Source of the DNA: Collinsella aerofaciens
GTDB lineage: Bacteria > Actinomycetota > Coriobacteriia > Coriobacteriales > Coriobacteriaceae
Assembly (NCBI RefSeq): GCF_019131995.1
Contig: NZ_JAHONA010000017.1
Span: 1 to 45,533, forward strand
Direction: 5' to 3'
Length of the DNA: 45,533 nt
The notes beneath the pieces were generated by a model, which saw only the letters and a list, made by a program, of their open reading frames with translations, made no database searches and was not told the DNA's origin. The position numbers and the translations under genes were made by a program. Each line of letters starts with the position of its first letter. Within the stretch, counting starts at the first letter, position 1. Below are positions 8,187-16,407 of this stretch, one piece after another.

Positions 8187-11100
8187 TCACGCTTCGCCCC
8201 AGAATCTATGCGTGTTGCGCAGGAGCTGTGCGGTTTTGCCCTCGGCGGCCGCAACGTCGGCCTCGTCAGCCTGCCAGGTCCAGTTGCCCGTGGCCACGCC
8301 CGGCACGTTCATGCGCGCGTCGTCGCCAAGCCCCAGGACATCCTGCAGCGGCATCATCACCAGGGGAGCGTCGCTTGCTAGCGCGTCGCTCATCAGCTTG
8401 GCCGCCACCTCAACACCGCTCGGTTCGTCGCCGCCCGCAAAGGAACGCGTACACCAACCCGCGAGCGTCGACGTGTCGTGCGTCGAGGTATACAGGATCT
8501 TTCCTGGCGTAAGGTGCACGCCGCAACGGACGTCGTAGTCGCCAAACTCCAGCACGTCCATGCCGGGGAAACCACAGCTCGAGGCCATGGCGCGAACACC
8601 GGGCGTCAAATAGCCCAGGTCCTCGGCGATAAAGTTGAGCGGACCCAGCTCGTCATAGGCGGTCTGAAACAGGTCCTTGCCCGGTCCCGCCAGCCATCGA
8701 CCTTCGGCGCAAGCCTTGCCAGCGGGGATACTGAAGTAGCTGTGGAAGCCCAGGAAGTGATCCAGGCGCACGCGGTCGTAGAGCGAGAACGCACGACGTA
8801 GGCGATCCATCCACCAGCTATAGCCGTTCTGCTTCATGTGGTCCCAGCGGAACGTCGGGTTGCCCCACACCTGACCCTCGGGTGCAAAGTTGTCGGGCGG
8901 CGCGCCGGAAATCTCGATTGCTTTGCCGGTATCGGACAGCCAGAAGTTCTCGGGTTCGCTCCACGCATCGGCCGAATCGTCCGAGACATACATCGGGATA
9001 TCGCCGATGACCTCGATTCCTTTCTTGTGCGCATAGTTCATAAGCTCGCACCAAGCCAGGTCAAAGCGGTACTGCATGTACGCCTGAAGCTCCGCCTCGT
9101 CGTGGAAGCGCTTGTCGTCGATTAGATACTCGTTGTAGCGCGCGACATCTGCCGGCCAATCGTGGCGTGACTCGCCCTCAAAGTACTTCTTAACGGCCAT
9201 GTAGACGCAGTACTTCTCGAGCCAATCGGCGTTGCGATGTTTAAACGCGGTGTAGAGCGGATCGGCATCCTCGCCGCCGTGGGTCTTCCAGACAGCAAAG
9301 TCGGCGGCCAGCTCCTCGTGACTCTCGGGCAGTAGGTCGATATTGCCCGCAAAAGCCGAGGGCCCGGCATAGGGGGAGCGGAAGAAATCCGTCGGGTTGA
9401 CGGGCAGGACCTGCCAGTACCGCATGCCCATGGCGGCCAGATGGTCAATAAAGCGACGCGTGGGTGCGCCGATCGTACCGGGCTTGCCATCGTCGGTCGG
9501 TACCGAGGTGATGTGACAAACGACACCCGCGCCGTGATCGAGCGGCTCTTGCAGACGCTGCTCGGCGTGGTGATAGATGATCGACGACCCCAGCGGATAC
9601 AGATCGAGTGTGACAGTGCCATTGTGAATCTCGCACTCGTGACCGCTAATCACATCGCTCGCACATTCGTCGAGCGCCGGAATCGTCACGCGGTGTGAAT
9701 TGCGCAGGCTGCGGTTAATGATTACCGTCGCGGCCTCACCGTCTTTACCGGTGCGCGTGTAGGCGAGTACCTCGTCGTTGAGCGCGAAGGCCTTGATCTC
9801 GCCGTCAACCATAAACGGCAGGGCGCGGCGCACGGCCGAGGCATTTTTAAGGATGGCGAGCGTATCGAAGTCGTGCAGGTCTTCCTTCAAAGGCAGCGTG
9901 CGGCGATTGCCCGGATCGGTGAGACCCTCCAAGCCGTACTCGTCACCGTAATAGATTGAGGGAACGCCCGGGAACGTCATCTGCATGAGCGTCGCCAGCC
10001 AAAAGCGGCTCTTGGCCAGGCCCATGGAGTTCTCGTCCAGGCGCCATTTGCTGCGCTCACTCTCGGGCAGCTGCGACTCGTCAGGGCCGCCGCCGAGCAC
10101 CGAGATAATGCGCGGACGGTCGTGGCTCGAAAGCAGATTAAGCGCGCAAGACAGGGCCTCACGCGGATAGTTCTCGCGCAAGGTCTCGATATCCTCGGCA
10201 GCTTGGTAGGCGTTTTTGTAGCCCATCAAAAAGCCGATGACCATATCGCGGAAGGGGTAATCCATGGTCGAGTCGAGCTCAGAGCCTTGCAGATAGCGAC
10301 GCAGATGACCGTAGCTGATCTTGTTGGAGGCATCTTCCCAGACCTCGCCGAGCAGCAGCGCGTCGGGCTTCTCGGCGAGCACAGCTTTTTTGATCTCAGC
10401 TAGGAAATCGTCGGAAAGCTCGTCGGCCACATCCAGGCGCCAACCGTGAGCGCCGGCGCGCAGCCATTTGCGGATCACGCCGTCCTTGCCCAGGAGCCTC
10501 TCGCGTACCAGTTCGGAGCTCTCATTGATGGCGGGCATATTGCCCACGCCCCACCAGCAGTCGTACGAGCCGTCCTCGTGGAAATAAAACGCATCACGCC
10601 ACGGCGAATCCTCGCTCTGCCACGCGCCCACGCCGGGGTAGTTGCCGTAGCGGTTGAAGTAGATCGAATCGTCGCCCGTGTGGTTGAACACACCGTCCAG
10701 AATGATGGAAATGCCCAGCTTCTCGGCCGCCTCGCACAGCTCGGTAAAGTCCTGCTCGGTGCCCAGAATCGGATCGATCTTGGTGTAATCGGCGGTGTCG
10801 TAGCGGTGGTTGCTCGCGGCTTCAAAGATGGGGTTGAGGTAGATGGCCGTAAAGCCCAGCTCGGCGATGCGGGGCAGGTCATTTTGGATGCCCTTGAGCG
10901 AACCGCCGTAAAAATCCCAGGTCTTGATGGAGCCGTCTTCGGCGCGCTCGTACACAGGCGGCTCGTTCCAGTCCTCGACCATGCGGCGCTGAATGCCCTT
11001 ACGCGGTTTTTCGACCTCGGCCAGCGTGCGCTCGCGCCAGTGCTCGTCGCGGGCATAGCGATCGGGGAAGATCTGGTAGACCATACCGCGCTCGTACCAG

Positions 11101-11483
11101 GTGGGACGGTTCTCACGGTGTTTGTAGACGGTGACCTGGAATGACGGCACCTCAGCGTAGTCGTAGGTTACGCCTTCGCCGCCGGTGCGGCCCTGTGGTG
11201 CGCCCAGGCGAACCTCAGGCTGGCCTTCGATATTGCAGATAAAGCTGTACCAGATAAGACATGGTTCAGTGCACTTGAGTTCTACGCTAAATATGCCGTC
11301 GCCCTCGTGCGTCATGGGATACAGAGACTCACCGATATCATCGACCCAGGTACGCAGGGTAAGCGTTGCCTGGTTGGGGTCGGCATCCTCCAAAATCACC
11401 GAGAGCGAAACGGAAGTTCCAGTGGTCACAGCGCCAAACGGAGTACGAAACTGCGGCAGACGGCTGTTGTGAATCAATCTCAT
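8187..11483 (-). CDS. Fused GH13 alpha-glucan hydrolase / GH77 4-alpha-glucanotransferase
   Basis: A 1098-residue two-enzyme fusion for breakdown of glycogen or maltodextrin. Residues about 1-130 form a beta-sandwich like those of neopullulanases. The GH13 barrel contains region I LDGVFNHTG, region II GWRLDVADEL (nucleophile Asp), region III LLGEVWED (acid/base Glu) and region IV LLSSHDRPR. From about residue 670 a 4-alpha-glucanotransferase (MalQ-like) follows with DRVRLDHFLGF (nucleophile Asp), FIAEDLG (acid/base Glu) and STHDTSTLAGW. Both active sites look intact. The start at 11483 (MRLIHNSRLPQF) is preferred over 11579, although its ribosome binding site is weak. It follows glgA on the same strand beyond a hairpin. 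Its likely role is to shorten and recycle branches left by GlgP. Confidence 0.9.
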   Translation of the reverse strand: MRLIHNSRLPQFRTPFGAVTTGTSVSLSVILEDADPNQATLTLRTWVDDIGESLYPMTHEGDGIFSVELKCTEPCLIWYSFICNIEGQPEVRLGAPQGRTGGEGVTYDYAEVPSFQVTVYKHRENRPTWYERGMVYQIFPDRYARDEHWRERTLAEVEKPRKGIQRRMVEDWNEPPVYERAEDGSIKTWDFYGGSLKGIQNDLPRIAELGFTAIYLNPIFEAASNHRYDTADYTKIDPILGTEQDFTELCEAAEKLGISIILDGVFNHTGDDSIYFNRYGNYPGVGAWQSEDSPWRDAFYFHEDGSYDCWWGVGNMPAINESSELVRERLLGKDGVIRKWLRAGAHGWRLDVADELSDDFLAEIKKAVLAEKPDALLLGEVWEDASNKISYGHLRRYLQGSELDSTMDYPFRDMVIGFLMGYKNAYQAAEDIETLRENYPREALSCALNLLSSHDRPRIISVLGGGPDESQLPESERSKWRLDENSMGLAKSRFWLATLMQMTFPGVPSIYYGDEYGLEGLTDPGNRRTLPLKEDLHDFDTLAILKNASAVRRALPFMVDGEIKAFALNDEVLAYTRTGKDGEAATVIINRSLRNSHRVTIPALDECASDVISGHECEIHNGTVTLDLYPLGSSIIYHHAEQRLQEPLDHGAGVVCHITSVPTDDGKPGTIGAPTRRFIDHLAAMGMRYWQVLPVNPTDFFRSPYAGPSAFAGNIDLLPESHEELAADFAVWKTHGGEDADPLYTAFKHRNADWLEKYCVYMAVKKYFEGESRHDWPADVARYNEYLIDDKRFHDEAELQAYMQYRFDLAWCELMNYAHKKGIEVIGDIPMYVSDDSADAWSEPENFWLSDTGKAIEISGAPPDNFAPEGQVWGNPTFRWDHMKQNGYSWWMDRLRRAFSLYDRVRLDHFLGFHSYFSIPAGKACAEGRWLAGPGKDLFQTAYDELGPLNFIAEDLGYLTPGVRAMASSCGFPGMDVLEFGDYDVRCGVHLTPGKILYTSTHDTSTLAGWCTRSFAGGDEPSGVEVAAKLMSDALASDAPLVMMPLQDVLGLGDDARMNVPGVATGNWTWQADEADVAAAEGKTAQLLRNTHRFWGEA

Positions 11484-11637
11484 AATTCGGTCCAGTTCAA
11501 TAGAATCACGGCCTGCGGGCCATGGCTTTACGCACAGGATGTAAGTATATCTTTTGTACACAGGCTGTATAAACAACATCCGTTTACCATCGGCGAACGG
11601 TTGTCCTAGAAAATCGTTTTACCAACTATCAACAGAG

Positions 11638-11664
11638 AAGGGGCGCCCGGTTGGAGCGCCCCTT
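11638..11664 (-). terminator. Hairpin after glgA
   Basis: AAGGGGCGC at 11638-11646 pairs with GCGCCCCTT at 11656-11664. It lies directly after the glgA stop codon on the minus strand. The following minus-strand tail (CTCTGTTGA) is only weakly T-rich, so it may partially separate glgA from the GH13-GH77 gene. Confidence 0.7.
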
Positions 11665-11700
11665 ACATAGGGTTTGATTAGGTTTTGGATCGTCTGTGGG

Positions 11701-13929
11701 CTAGCGGCGCTTGCGGGTGGCCGTGGCCTTGCGGACGGACGTCTTCTTGGACGGAGCCTTTTTCTCTGCCGGAGCGGCGGGGGAGACCGGGCTCTCCTTG
11801 GCGGGCTCGGGCTTAGTCTCTGCCTTGGGAGTCGTGGTCTTTGCCGTGGTCTTCTTGGCCGTCGTCGTGCGCTTGCGCGTGGTGGTCTTGGCGGCCGGCT
11901 TGGCTTCGACGGTTGCCTCGGCCTTGGTCTCGGCGGGCGTCTCCTCGACTTTGGCGGCCGGCTTTGCGGCTGCCTTCGTTGCAGCGGCCTTGGCGGTCGT
12001 CGACTTGGTAGCCGTCGCCTTCGTAGCTGTAGCCTTCTTGGCGGTCGTGCTCTTGGTCGCGGTCGTCTTCTTGGCTGCTGTCTTGGCCGGAGCCTTAGCG
12101 GCCGGCTTGGCCTCGGCGGCCTCGGCCTTTACCTCGGGGGCAGCCTCGAACTCGGCGGCCTTCTTGGCAGCGGCGGTCGTGCGCTTACGCGTGGTCGTTG
12201 CCTTGGTAGCAGTCGTCTTTGCTGCGGCGGTCTTGGTGGCAGCGGCCTTGGTTGTCGTAGCCTTCTTGGCCGTCGTCTTGCGGGTCGTCGTCTTCTTGGC
12301 AGCAGGCTTCGCAGCCGGCTTAGCCTCAGCCTTAGATTCAGCCTCAACCGGCTTCTCCTCAACCTTGGGCTCCTCAGCCTTGGGTTCCTCAACAACCGGC
12401 TCGGCCTTGGGCTCAGGCTCGGCCACAACCACAGGCTCGTCGACAACCGTCGCCGGCCTCTCGATCTCCGGATGCATAAAGAAATACAGGTCCAGATACT
12501 TATCGGCCGAGCGCGTCCAGCTAAAGTCCTGGCTCATGGCCTGTGTGACCAGCTGGTTCCAGGCATCGCGGTTGTCCCAGAACAGGCGTGCCGCGCGGAA
12601 CACGGCGTCGCCCATCTCGTCGCCGTTAAAGTTGCTAAACGAGAAGCCCGTGCCCTCGCCGGTAAACTCGTTATACGGGATCACCGTGTCCTTCAGGCCA
12701 CCGGTCTCGCGAACAATCGGCAGGGTGCCGTAGCGCATAGCGATGATCTGCGACAGGCCGCAGGGCTCAAACTTCGAAGGCATCAGGAACATGTCGGCGG
12801 CGGCATACATACGCTGCGACAGCGCCGGATCGAACTCGATGCGTGCGGCCATGGTACCGGGGTACTTGTCCTGGAAGTAGCGCAGGCCGTCCTCGTAATC
12901 GCGGTCGCCGGTGCCCAGCACCGCCACCTGAACGCCGCCGGAGAGGATGCGGTCGAGCGCATACATGACCAGGTCCATGCCCTTCTGGCGCGTCAGGCGC
13001 GTGACCATCACCATGAGCGGACGGTCGTCGCGAACCTCGAGCCCCAGCTCCTCCTGCAGCTTGGCCTTGCACGCTGCCTTGCCGGAACGGTCATCAACCG
13101 TGTAGTTTGCGGCAATGCGCTTGTCGGTCGCCGGGTCAAAGCCCGCCACGTCAATGCCGTTCAAAATGCCCTGCAGCGCATAGGAGCGCTCGCGCAGCAC
13201 ACCGTCCAGGCCCTCGCCAAACTCGGGCGTCTGGATCTCGTTGGCATAGGTGGGGCTCACCGTGGTGATGGCGTCGGCATAGCGCAACGCGCCCAGCATG
13301 TAGTTGATGCTGCAGGCGTCGCAACGCAGCTGCGAGGCGGCCGCCGGAATGTGCGCCACACCCAGGATGTCCTCCATCACGGTGTCGCTAAACTGGCCCT
13401 GGAACGCCACGTTATGGATCGAGAACACGGTCTTCACACGGTCGTACAGCGGCAGGCCCTGGTAGAACTCGCGCAGGAACACGGGCGCCAGTGCCGTCTG
13501 CCAGTCGTTGCAGTGCAGGATGTCGCACTCAAAGCCGGCCGGCAGGTGCTGCAGGCTCTCGGTGATGGCCTTGGAGAAGAACGCAAAACGCTCGCCGTCG
13601 TCAAAGAAGCCGTACGGATAGTCGCGCGCAAAGTAGCGCTCGTTGTCGATGAACATATACGTGACGCCGTCGTGCTCGAGCTTCTCGAGCCCACAGTACT
13701 CGTTGCGCCAGCCCAGGCTCACGTAAAAGTCGGAGAAGTGCTCCATCTGCGCCTTGTACTCGTCCTTGATGGTGGCGTACTTGGGCACCATCACGATGAC
13801 TTCGGCGCCGGCGCGCACAAGCGCCGCAGGCAGCGAGCCCGCCACGTCGCCCAGGCCACCGGTCTTAACAAACGGTGCGCACTCGGCCGAGGCAAACACG
13901 ATCTGCATCTTTTTGCTGGAATCTGCCAT
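11701..13929 (-). CDS. glgA: Glycogen synthase with a long histone H1-like C-terminal tail
   Basis: GT5 ADP-glucose:glycogen glucosyltransferase. Residues 1 to about 484 form the complete synthase: KTGGLGDVAGSLPAAL near the N-terminus binds ADP-glucose, and PSKFEPCGLSQ with GTLPIVRETGGLKDT belongs to the C-terminal Rossmann domain. Ordinary GlgA proteins end here at 480-490 residues. This one continues for about 258 residues: first an acidic Pro/Glu/Val segment, then a long low-complexity stretch of Lys, Ala and Thr with repeated KKTTA/ATKA words and RKR clusters, ending TRKRR. The start at 13929 (MADSSKKMQIVFASAECAPF) has GGGAGA in front; an upstream in-frame ATG at 13971 is not supported. 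It is the fifth gene of the glg operon. The tail is predicted to be disordered and strongly basic; its role is unknown. Confidence 0.93.
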   Translation of the reverse strand: MADSSKKMQIVFASAECAPFVKTGGLGDVAGSLPAALVRAGAEVIVMVPKYATIKDEYKAQMEHFSDFYVSLGWRNEYCGLEKLEHDGVTYMFIDNERYFARDYPYGFFDDGERFAFFSKAITESLQHLPAGFECDILHCNDWQTALAPVFLREFYQGLPLYDRVKTVFSIHNVAFQGQFSDTVMEDILGVAHIPAAASQLRCDACSINYMLGALRYADAITTVSPTYANEIQTPEFGEGLDGVLRERSYALQGILNGIDVAGFDPATDKRIAANYTVDDRSGKAACKAKLQEELGLEVRDDRPLMVMVTRLTRQKGMDLVMYALDRILSGGVQVAVLGTGDRDYEDGLRYFQDKYPGTMAARIEFDPALSQRMYAAADMFLMPSKFEPCGLSQIIAMRYGTLPIVRETGGLKDTVIPYNEFTGEGTGFSFSNFNGDEMGDAVFRAARLFWDNRDAWNQLVTQAMSQDFSWTRSADKYLDLYFFMHPEIERPATVVDEPVVVAEPEPKAEPVVEEPKAEEPKVEEKPVEAESKAEAKPAAKPAAKKTTTRKTTAKKATTTKAAATKTAAAKTTATKATTTRKRTTAAAKKAAEFEAAPEVKAEAAEAKPAAKAPAKTAAKKTTATKSTTAKKATATKATATKSTTAKAAATKAAAKPAAKVEETPAETKAEATVEAKPAAKTTTRKRTTTAKKTTAKTTTPKAETKPEPAKESPVSPAAPAEKKAPSKKTSVRKATATRKRR

Positions 13930-13951
13930 ATTGTCTCCCTGTTGCAATTCG

Positions 13952-13987
13952 AGAATAGCCGCCTGGCGCAAACCGGGCGGCTATTCT
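13952..13987 (-). other. Intercistronic hairpin between glgD and glgA
   Basis: AGAATAGCCGCC at 13952-13963 pairs perfectly with GGCGGCTATTCT at 13976-13987 (12 bp). It ends about 20 nt before the glgA start on the minus strand. There is no T-run. It may protect mRNA or tune expression of glgA relative to glgD. Confidence 0.7.
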
Positions 13988-14018
13988 GCATGTTACGAGC
14001 GATGTTGCGGTGCCTACG

Positions 14019-15146
14019 TTAATGCACGATGGTGGTATCGGGAGTTAACGGGGCCTTGCCCAGCACCAGGATGTTCTCGGGCGTGCCGCGAAGCTCGGTG
14101 TTGGTGGGAACCACGTTGTTCTTGTCCAGAATGGCGTTCTCGACGCGTGCGCCGCTCTTGATGATGCAGCTCTGGTTGATGATCGAGTTAGTCACCGAAG
14201 CGCCTTCCTCGACCACGACGCCGCGCGACAGGATCGAGTTGCGCACGGTGCCCTTGATGATGCAGCCGGCCGAGATGATCGAGTTGCACGCGTGGCTGCC
14301 GGTCGCATAGCGCGAAGGCGGCACGTCGTGAGCCTTGGTCAGGATCGGGCGCTCGGGATCGAAGAGATGGTCGGCCACGGTCTGGTCGAGCAGGTCCATG
14401 CTGCGGCGATACAGTGACTTCTCGCTAAACACGCCCACGACCTCGCCCTTGTACTCGTAGCTGCACACGTCGATGTTGCCAAAGTCGCCCTGGAGTGCCT
14501 CGAGCAGGTCCAGATAGTCGGCGGCCTGGTAGTGGTCGATGATCTCGAGCAGCGTATCGCGGTTGACGATGCAGCAGTCCATAGAGGCGTTGTCGCCGTA
14601 CACGACGCCGGCGCTCACGCCCGTCAGGCGGCCGTTCTCGTTAATCTCGAGCTTGGTCTCGTCATCAACATTGCGCGTAGCCTTGCAGTACACCACGGTC
14701 ATCTGGGCGCCAGAGTTCTCGTGCGCCTCGATGATGGTGTTGAGGTCCATGTTAAAGATGATGTTGGTGCCCATCATCACAACATAGGGCTTGTCCGAGC
14801 GCTGGAACAGCGTCTTGTTTGAGATGATGTCGCGCAGCAGGAAGCGCATGCCGCCCTTGGTGGTGCCATACGCGTTGCCGGGCACCATGAACAGGCCGCC
14901 CTTCTTGCGGTCCAGGCCCCAGTCCTTGCCCGAGCCCACATGGTCGATCAGCGAGCGGTAGTTGCCTGGCATGACGACACCGACGGTCTTAATGCCGGCA
15001 TTCATCATGTTGGACAGCGGGAAGTCGATCAGGCGGTAGCGGCCCAAAAACGGAACGGACGCGATGGGGCGGTCCTTGAGCAGCACGCTGCCGTAGGTCG
15101 AAGAGTAGTTAGCGGTGATATAACCGATGGCCTTGCGATTGATCAT
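14019..15146 (-). CDS. glgD: Glucose-1-phosphate adenylyltransferase subunit GlgD
   Basis: A 375-residue nucleotidyltransferase-fold protein starting MINRKAIGYITANYSS, with RYRLIDFPLSN near residue 40 and a C-terminal left-handed beta-helix of hexapeptide repeats. The N-terminal GGxGxRL nucleotide-binding motif of GlgC is replaced by TANYSSTYGSVL, as in the GlgD subunits of Gram-positive bacteria, which assemble with GlgC and stimulate it rather than catalyse strongly. The start at 15146 is preceded by GGGGGAA and lies 4 nt after the glgC stop codon, so the two are translationally linked. Confidence 0.92.
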   Translation of the reverse strand: MINRKAIGYITANYSSTYGSVLLKDRPIASVPFLGRYRLIDFPLSNMMNAGIKTVGVVMPGNYRSLIDHVGSGKDWGLDRKKGGLFMVPGNAYGTTKGGMRFLLRDIISNKTLFQRSDKPYVVMMGTNIIFNMDLNTIIEAHENSGAQMTVVYCKATRNVDDETKLEINENGRLTGVSAGVVYGDNASMDCCIVNRDTLLEIIDHYQAADYLDLLEALQGDFGNIDVCSYEYKGEVVGVFSEKSLYRRSMDLLDQTVADHLFDPERPILTKAHDVPPSRYATGSHACNSIISAGCIIKGTVRNSILSRGVVVEEGASVTNSIINQSCIIKSGARVENAILDKNNVVPTNTELRGTPENILVLGKAPLTPDTTIVH

Positions 15147-15150
15147 CGGA

Positions 15151-16299
15151 TCATTCCCCCTTCCCGATAACGACGTCATTTCCAACGACGGCCGTATCCT
15201 TGGTGGTATCGACAGAGCCGAGCTTCACGCCCTCTTCGACCGTGGAGTTCTCGCCCAAAATAGCGCGGCAGATGTGCGCGCCGCTCTTAACGTGCGCACC
15301 CGGCAGCAGCACGGAGTCCTCGACCACGGCGCGCTCCTCGATGATGACGTCGGTCGAAAGAATCGAGTGGCGAGCGGTGCCGTAAATCTTGCAGCCGTTG
15401 GAGACCAGGCAGTCGTCCAGGCGGCCGTCCGGGCCAATGTAGTGCGGCGGACGCGTGGTGATGTTGGACATGATGGGGAAGTTCTTGTCAAACAGATCGA
15501 ACTCGGGGTTGTTGCCCAGCAGGTCCATCGAGGTCTCGTGGAAGCTGGCGATGGTGCCGACGTCCTTCCAAAAGCCGTGGAACTCGTAGCTGTACAGGCG
15601 CTTGCCCTCGCCGAGCAACTTGGGGATGATGTCTTTGCCAAAGTCGTGGCTCGAGCGCTGGTCCAGAGCGTCCTCCTCGAGCGCCTCGATCAGCACGTCG
15701 GCCGAGAAGATGTAGATGCCCATGGACGCAAGGTTCGAATCGGGCTTCTCGGGCTTCTCGGTAAACTTGGTGATGCGGCCGTCCTCGGGGTCGGTGGTCA
15801 GGATGCCAAAGCGGCTGGCCTCCTCCCACGGCACAGGCATAACGCTCACCGTGAGGTCGGCGTTGTTCTCAATGTGCGTCTTGAGCATCTTGCGGTAGTC
15901 CATACGATACAGATGGTCGCCCGAAAGAATCAGGACGTACTTGGGGTCGTTGGCCTTGATGTAGTCGAGGTTCTGCGTAATGGCGTCGGCCGTGCCCGCA
16001 TACCAGGCGCCGCCGGTCTGCGTCTCGTACGGCGGCAGAATCGACACGCCGCCGTCACGGCTGTCCAAATCCCAGGCCTCGCCGGAACCCACGTAGGCAT
16101 GCAGCAGGTAGGGACGGTACTGCGTCAGAACGCCCACCGTGTCGATGCCCGAGTTGGAGCAGTTGGACAGCGAAAAGTCGATAATGCGGAACTTGCCACC
16201 AAAGCTAACCGCCGGCTTAGCGATCTTTTGGGTGAGTGCCCCCAATCGGCTGCCCTGTCCTCCTGCGAGGAGCATCGCGATGCATTCTTTCTTACTCAT
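15151..16299 (-). CDS. glgC: Glucose-1-phosphate adenylyltransferase, catalytic subunit
   Basis: Makes ADP-glucose from ATP and glucose 1-phosphate, the committed step of bacterial glycogen synthesis. The 382-residue protein has the nucleotide-binding [11 protein letters not shown] at residues 10-20, [15 protein letters not shown], the GTADAI motif, and a C-terminal beta-helix ending in hexapeptide repeats. AAGGAGAAATCG immediately precedes the ATG, a strong ribosome binding site. It lies third in glgB-P-C-D-A, directly in front of its partner glgD. Confidence 0.95.
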   Translation of the reverse strand: MSKKECIAMLLAGGQGSRLGALTQKIAKPAVSFGGKFRIIDFSLSNCSNSGIDTVGVLTQYRPYLLHAYVGSGEAWDLDSRDGGVSILPPYETQTGGAWYAGTADAITQNLDYIKANDPKYVLILSGDHLYRMDYRKMLKTHIENNADLTVSVMPVPWEEASRFGILTTDPEDGRITKFTEKPEKPDSNLASMGIYIFSADVLIEALEEDALDQRSSHDFGKDIIPKLLGEGKRLYSYEFHGFWKDVGTIASFHETSMDLLGNNPEFDLFDKNFPIMSNITTRPPHYIGPDGRLDDCLVSNGCKIYGTARHSILSTDVIIEERAVVEDSVLLPGAHVKSGAHICRAILGENSTVEEGVKLGSVDTTKDTAVVGNDVVIGKGE

Positions 16300-16339
16300 C
16301 GATTTCTCCTTCTGTCATCGATGTTCCTAAACCCATTAG

Positions 16340-16370
16340 CGACGGGCGCGGCGCTCGGTCGCGCCCGTCG
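16340..16370 (-). other. Intercistronic hairpin between glgP and glgC
   Basis: CGACGGGCGCG at 16340-16350 pairs perfectly with CGCGCCCGTCG at 16360-16370 (11 bp, 9-nt loop). There is no T-run on the minus strand. Like the hairpin before glgA, it separates consecutive glg genes and could stabilise or segment the mRNA. Confidence 0.7.
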
Positions 16371-16407
16371 AGTAATGCCGTGCTGGCATAAGGGAGCTCG
16401 CGCGCCT

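Noticed and set aside
11701..12475. Tandem-repeat or CRISPR-like array in the glgA tail
   Set aside because: The repetition is codon-level low complexity in an open frame, without regular repeat-spacer structure.
11674..14022. A 782-codon plus-strand reading frame opposite glgA, rich in Gly, Leu and Arg
   Set aside because: It is the antisense shadow of glgA and its repetitive tail; no ribosome binding site or family resemblance, whereas the minus strand encodes a complete synthase.
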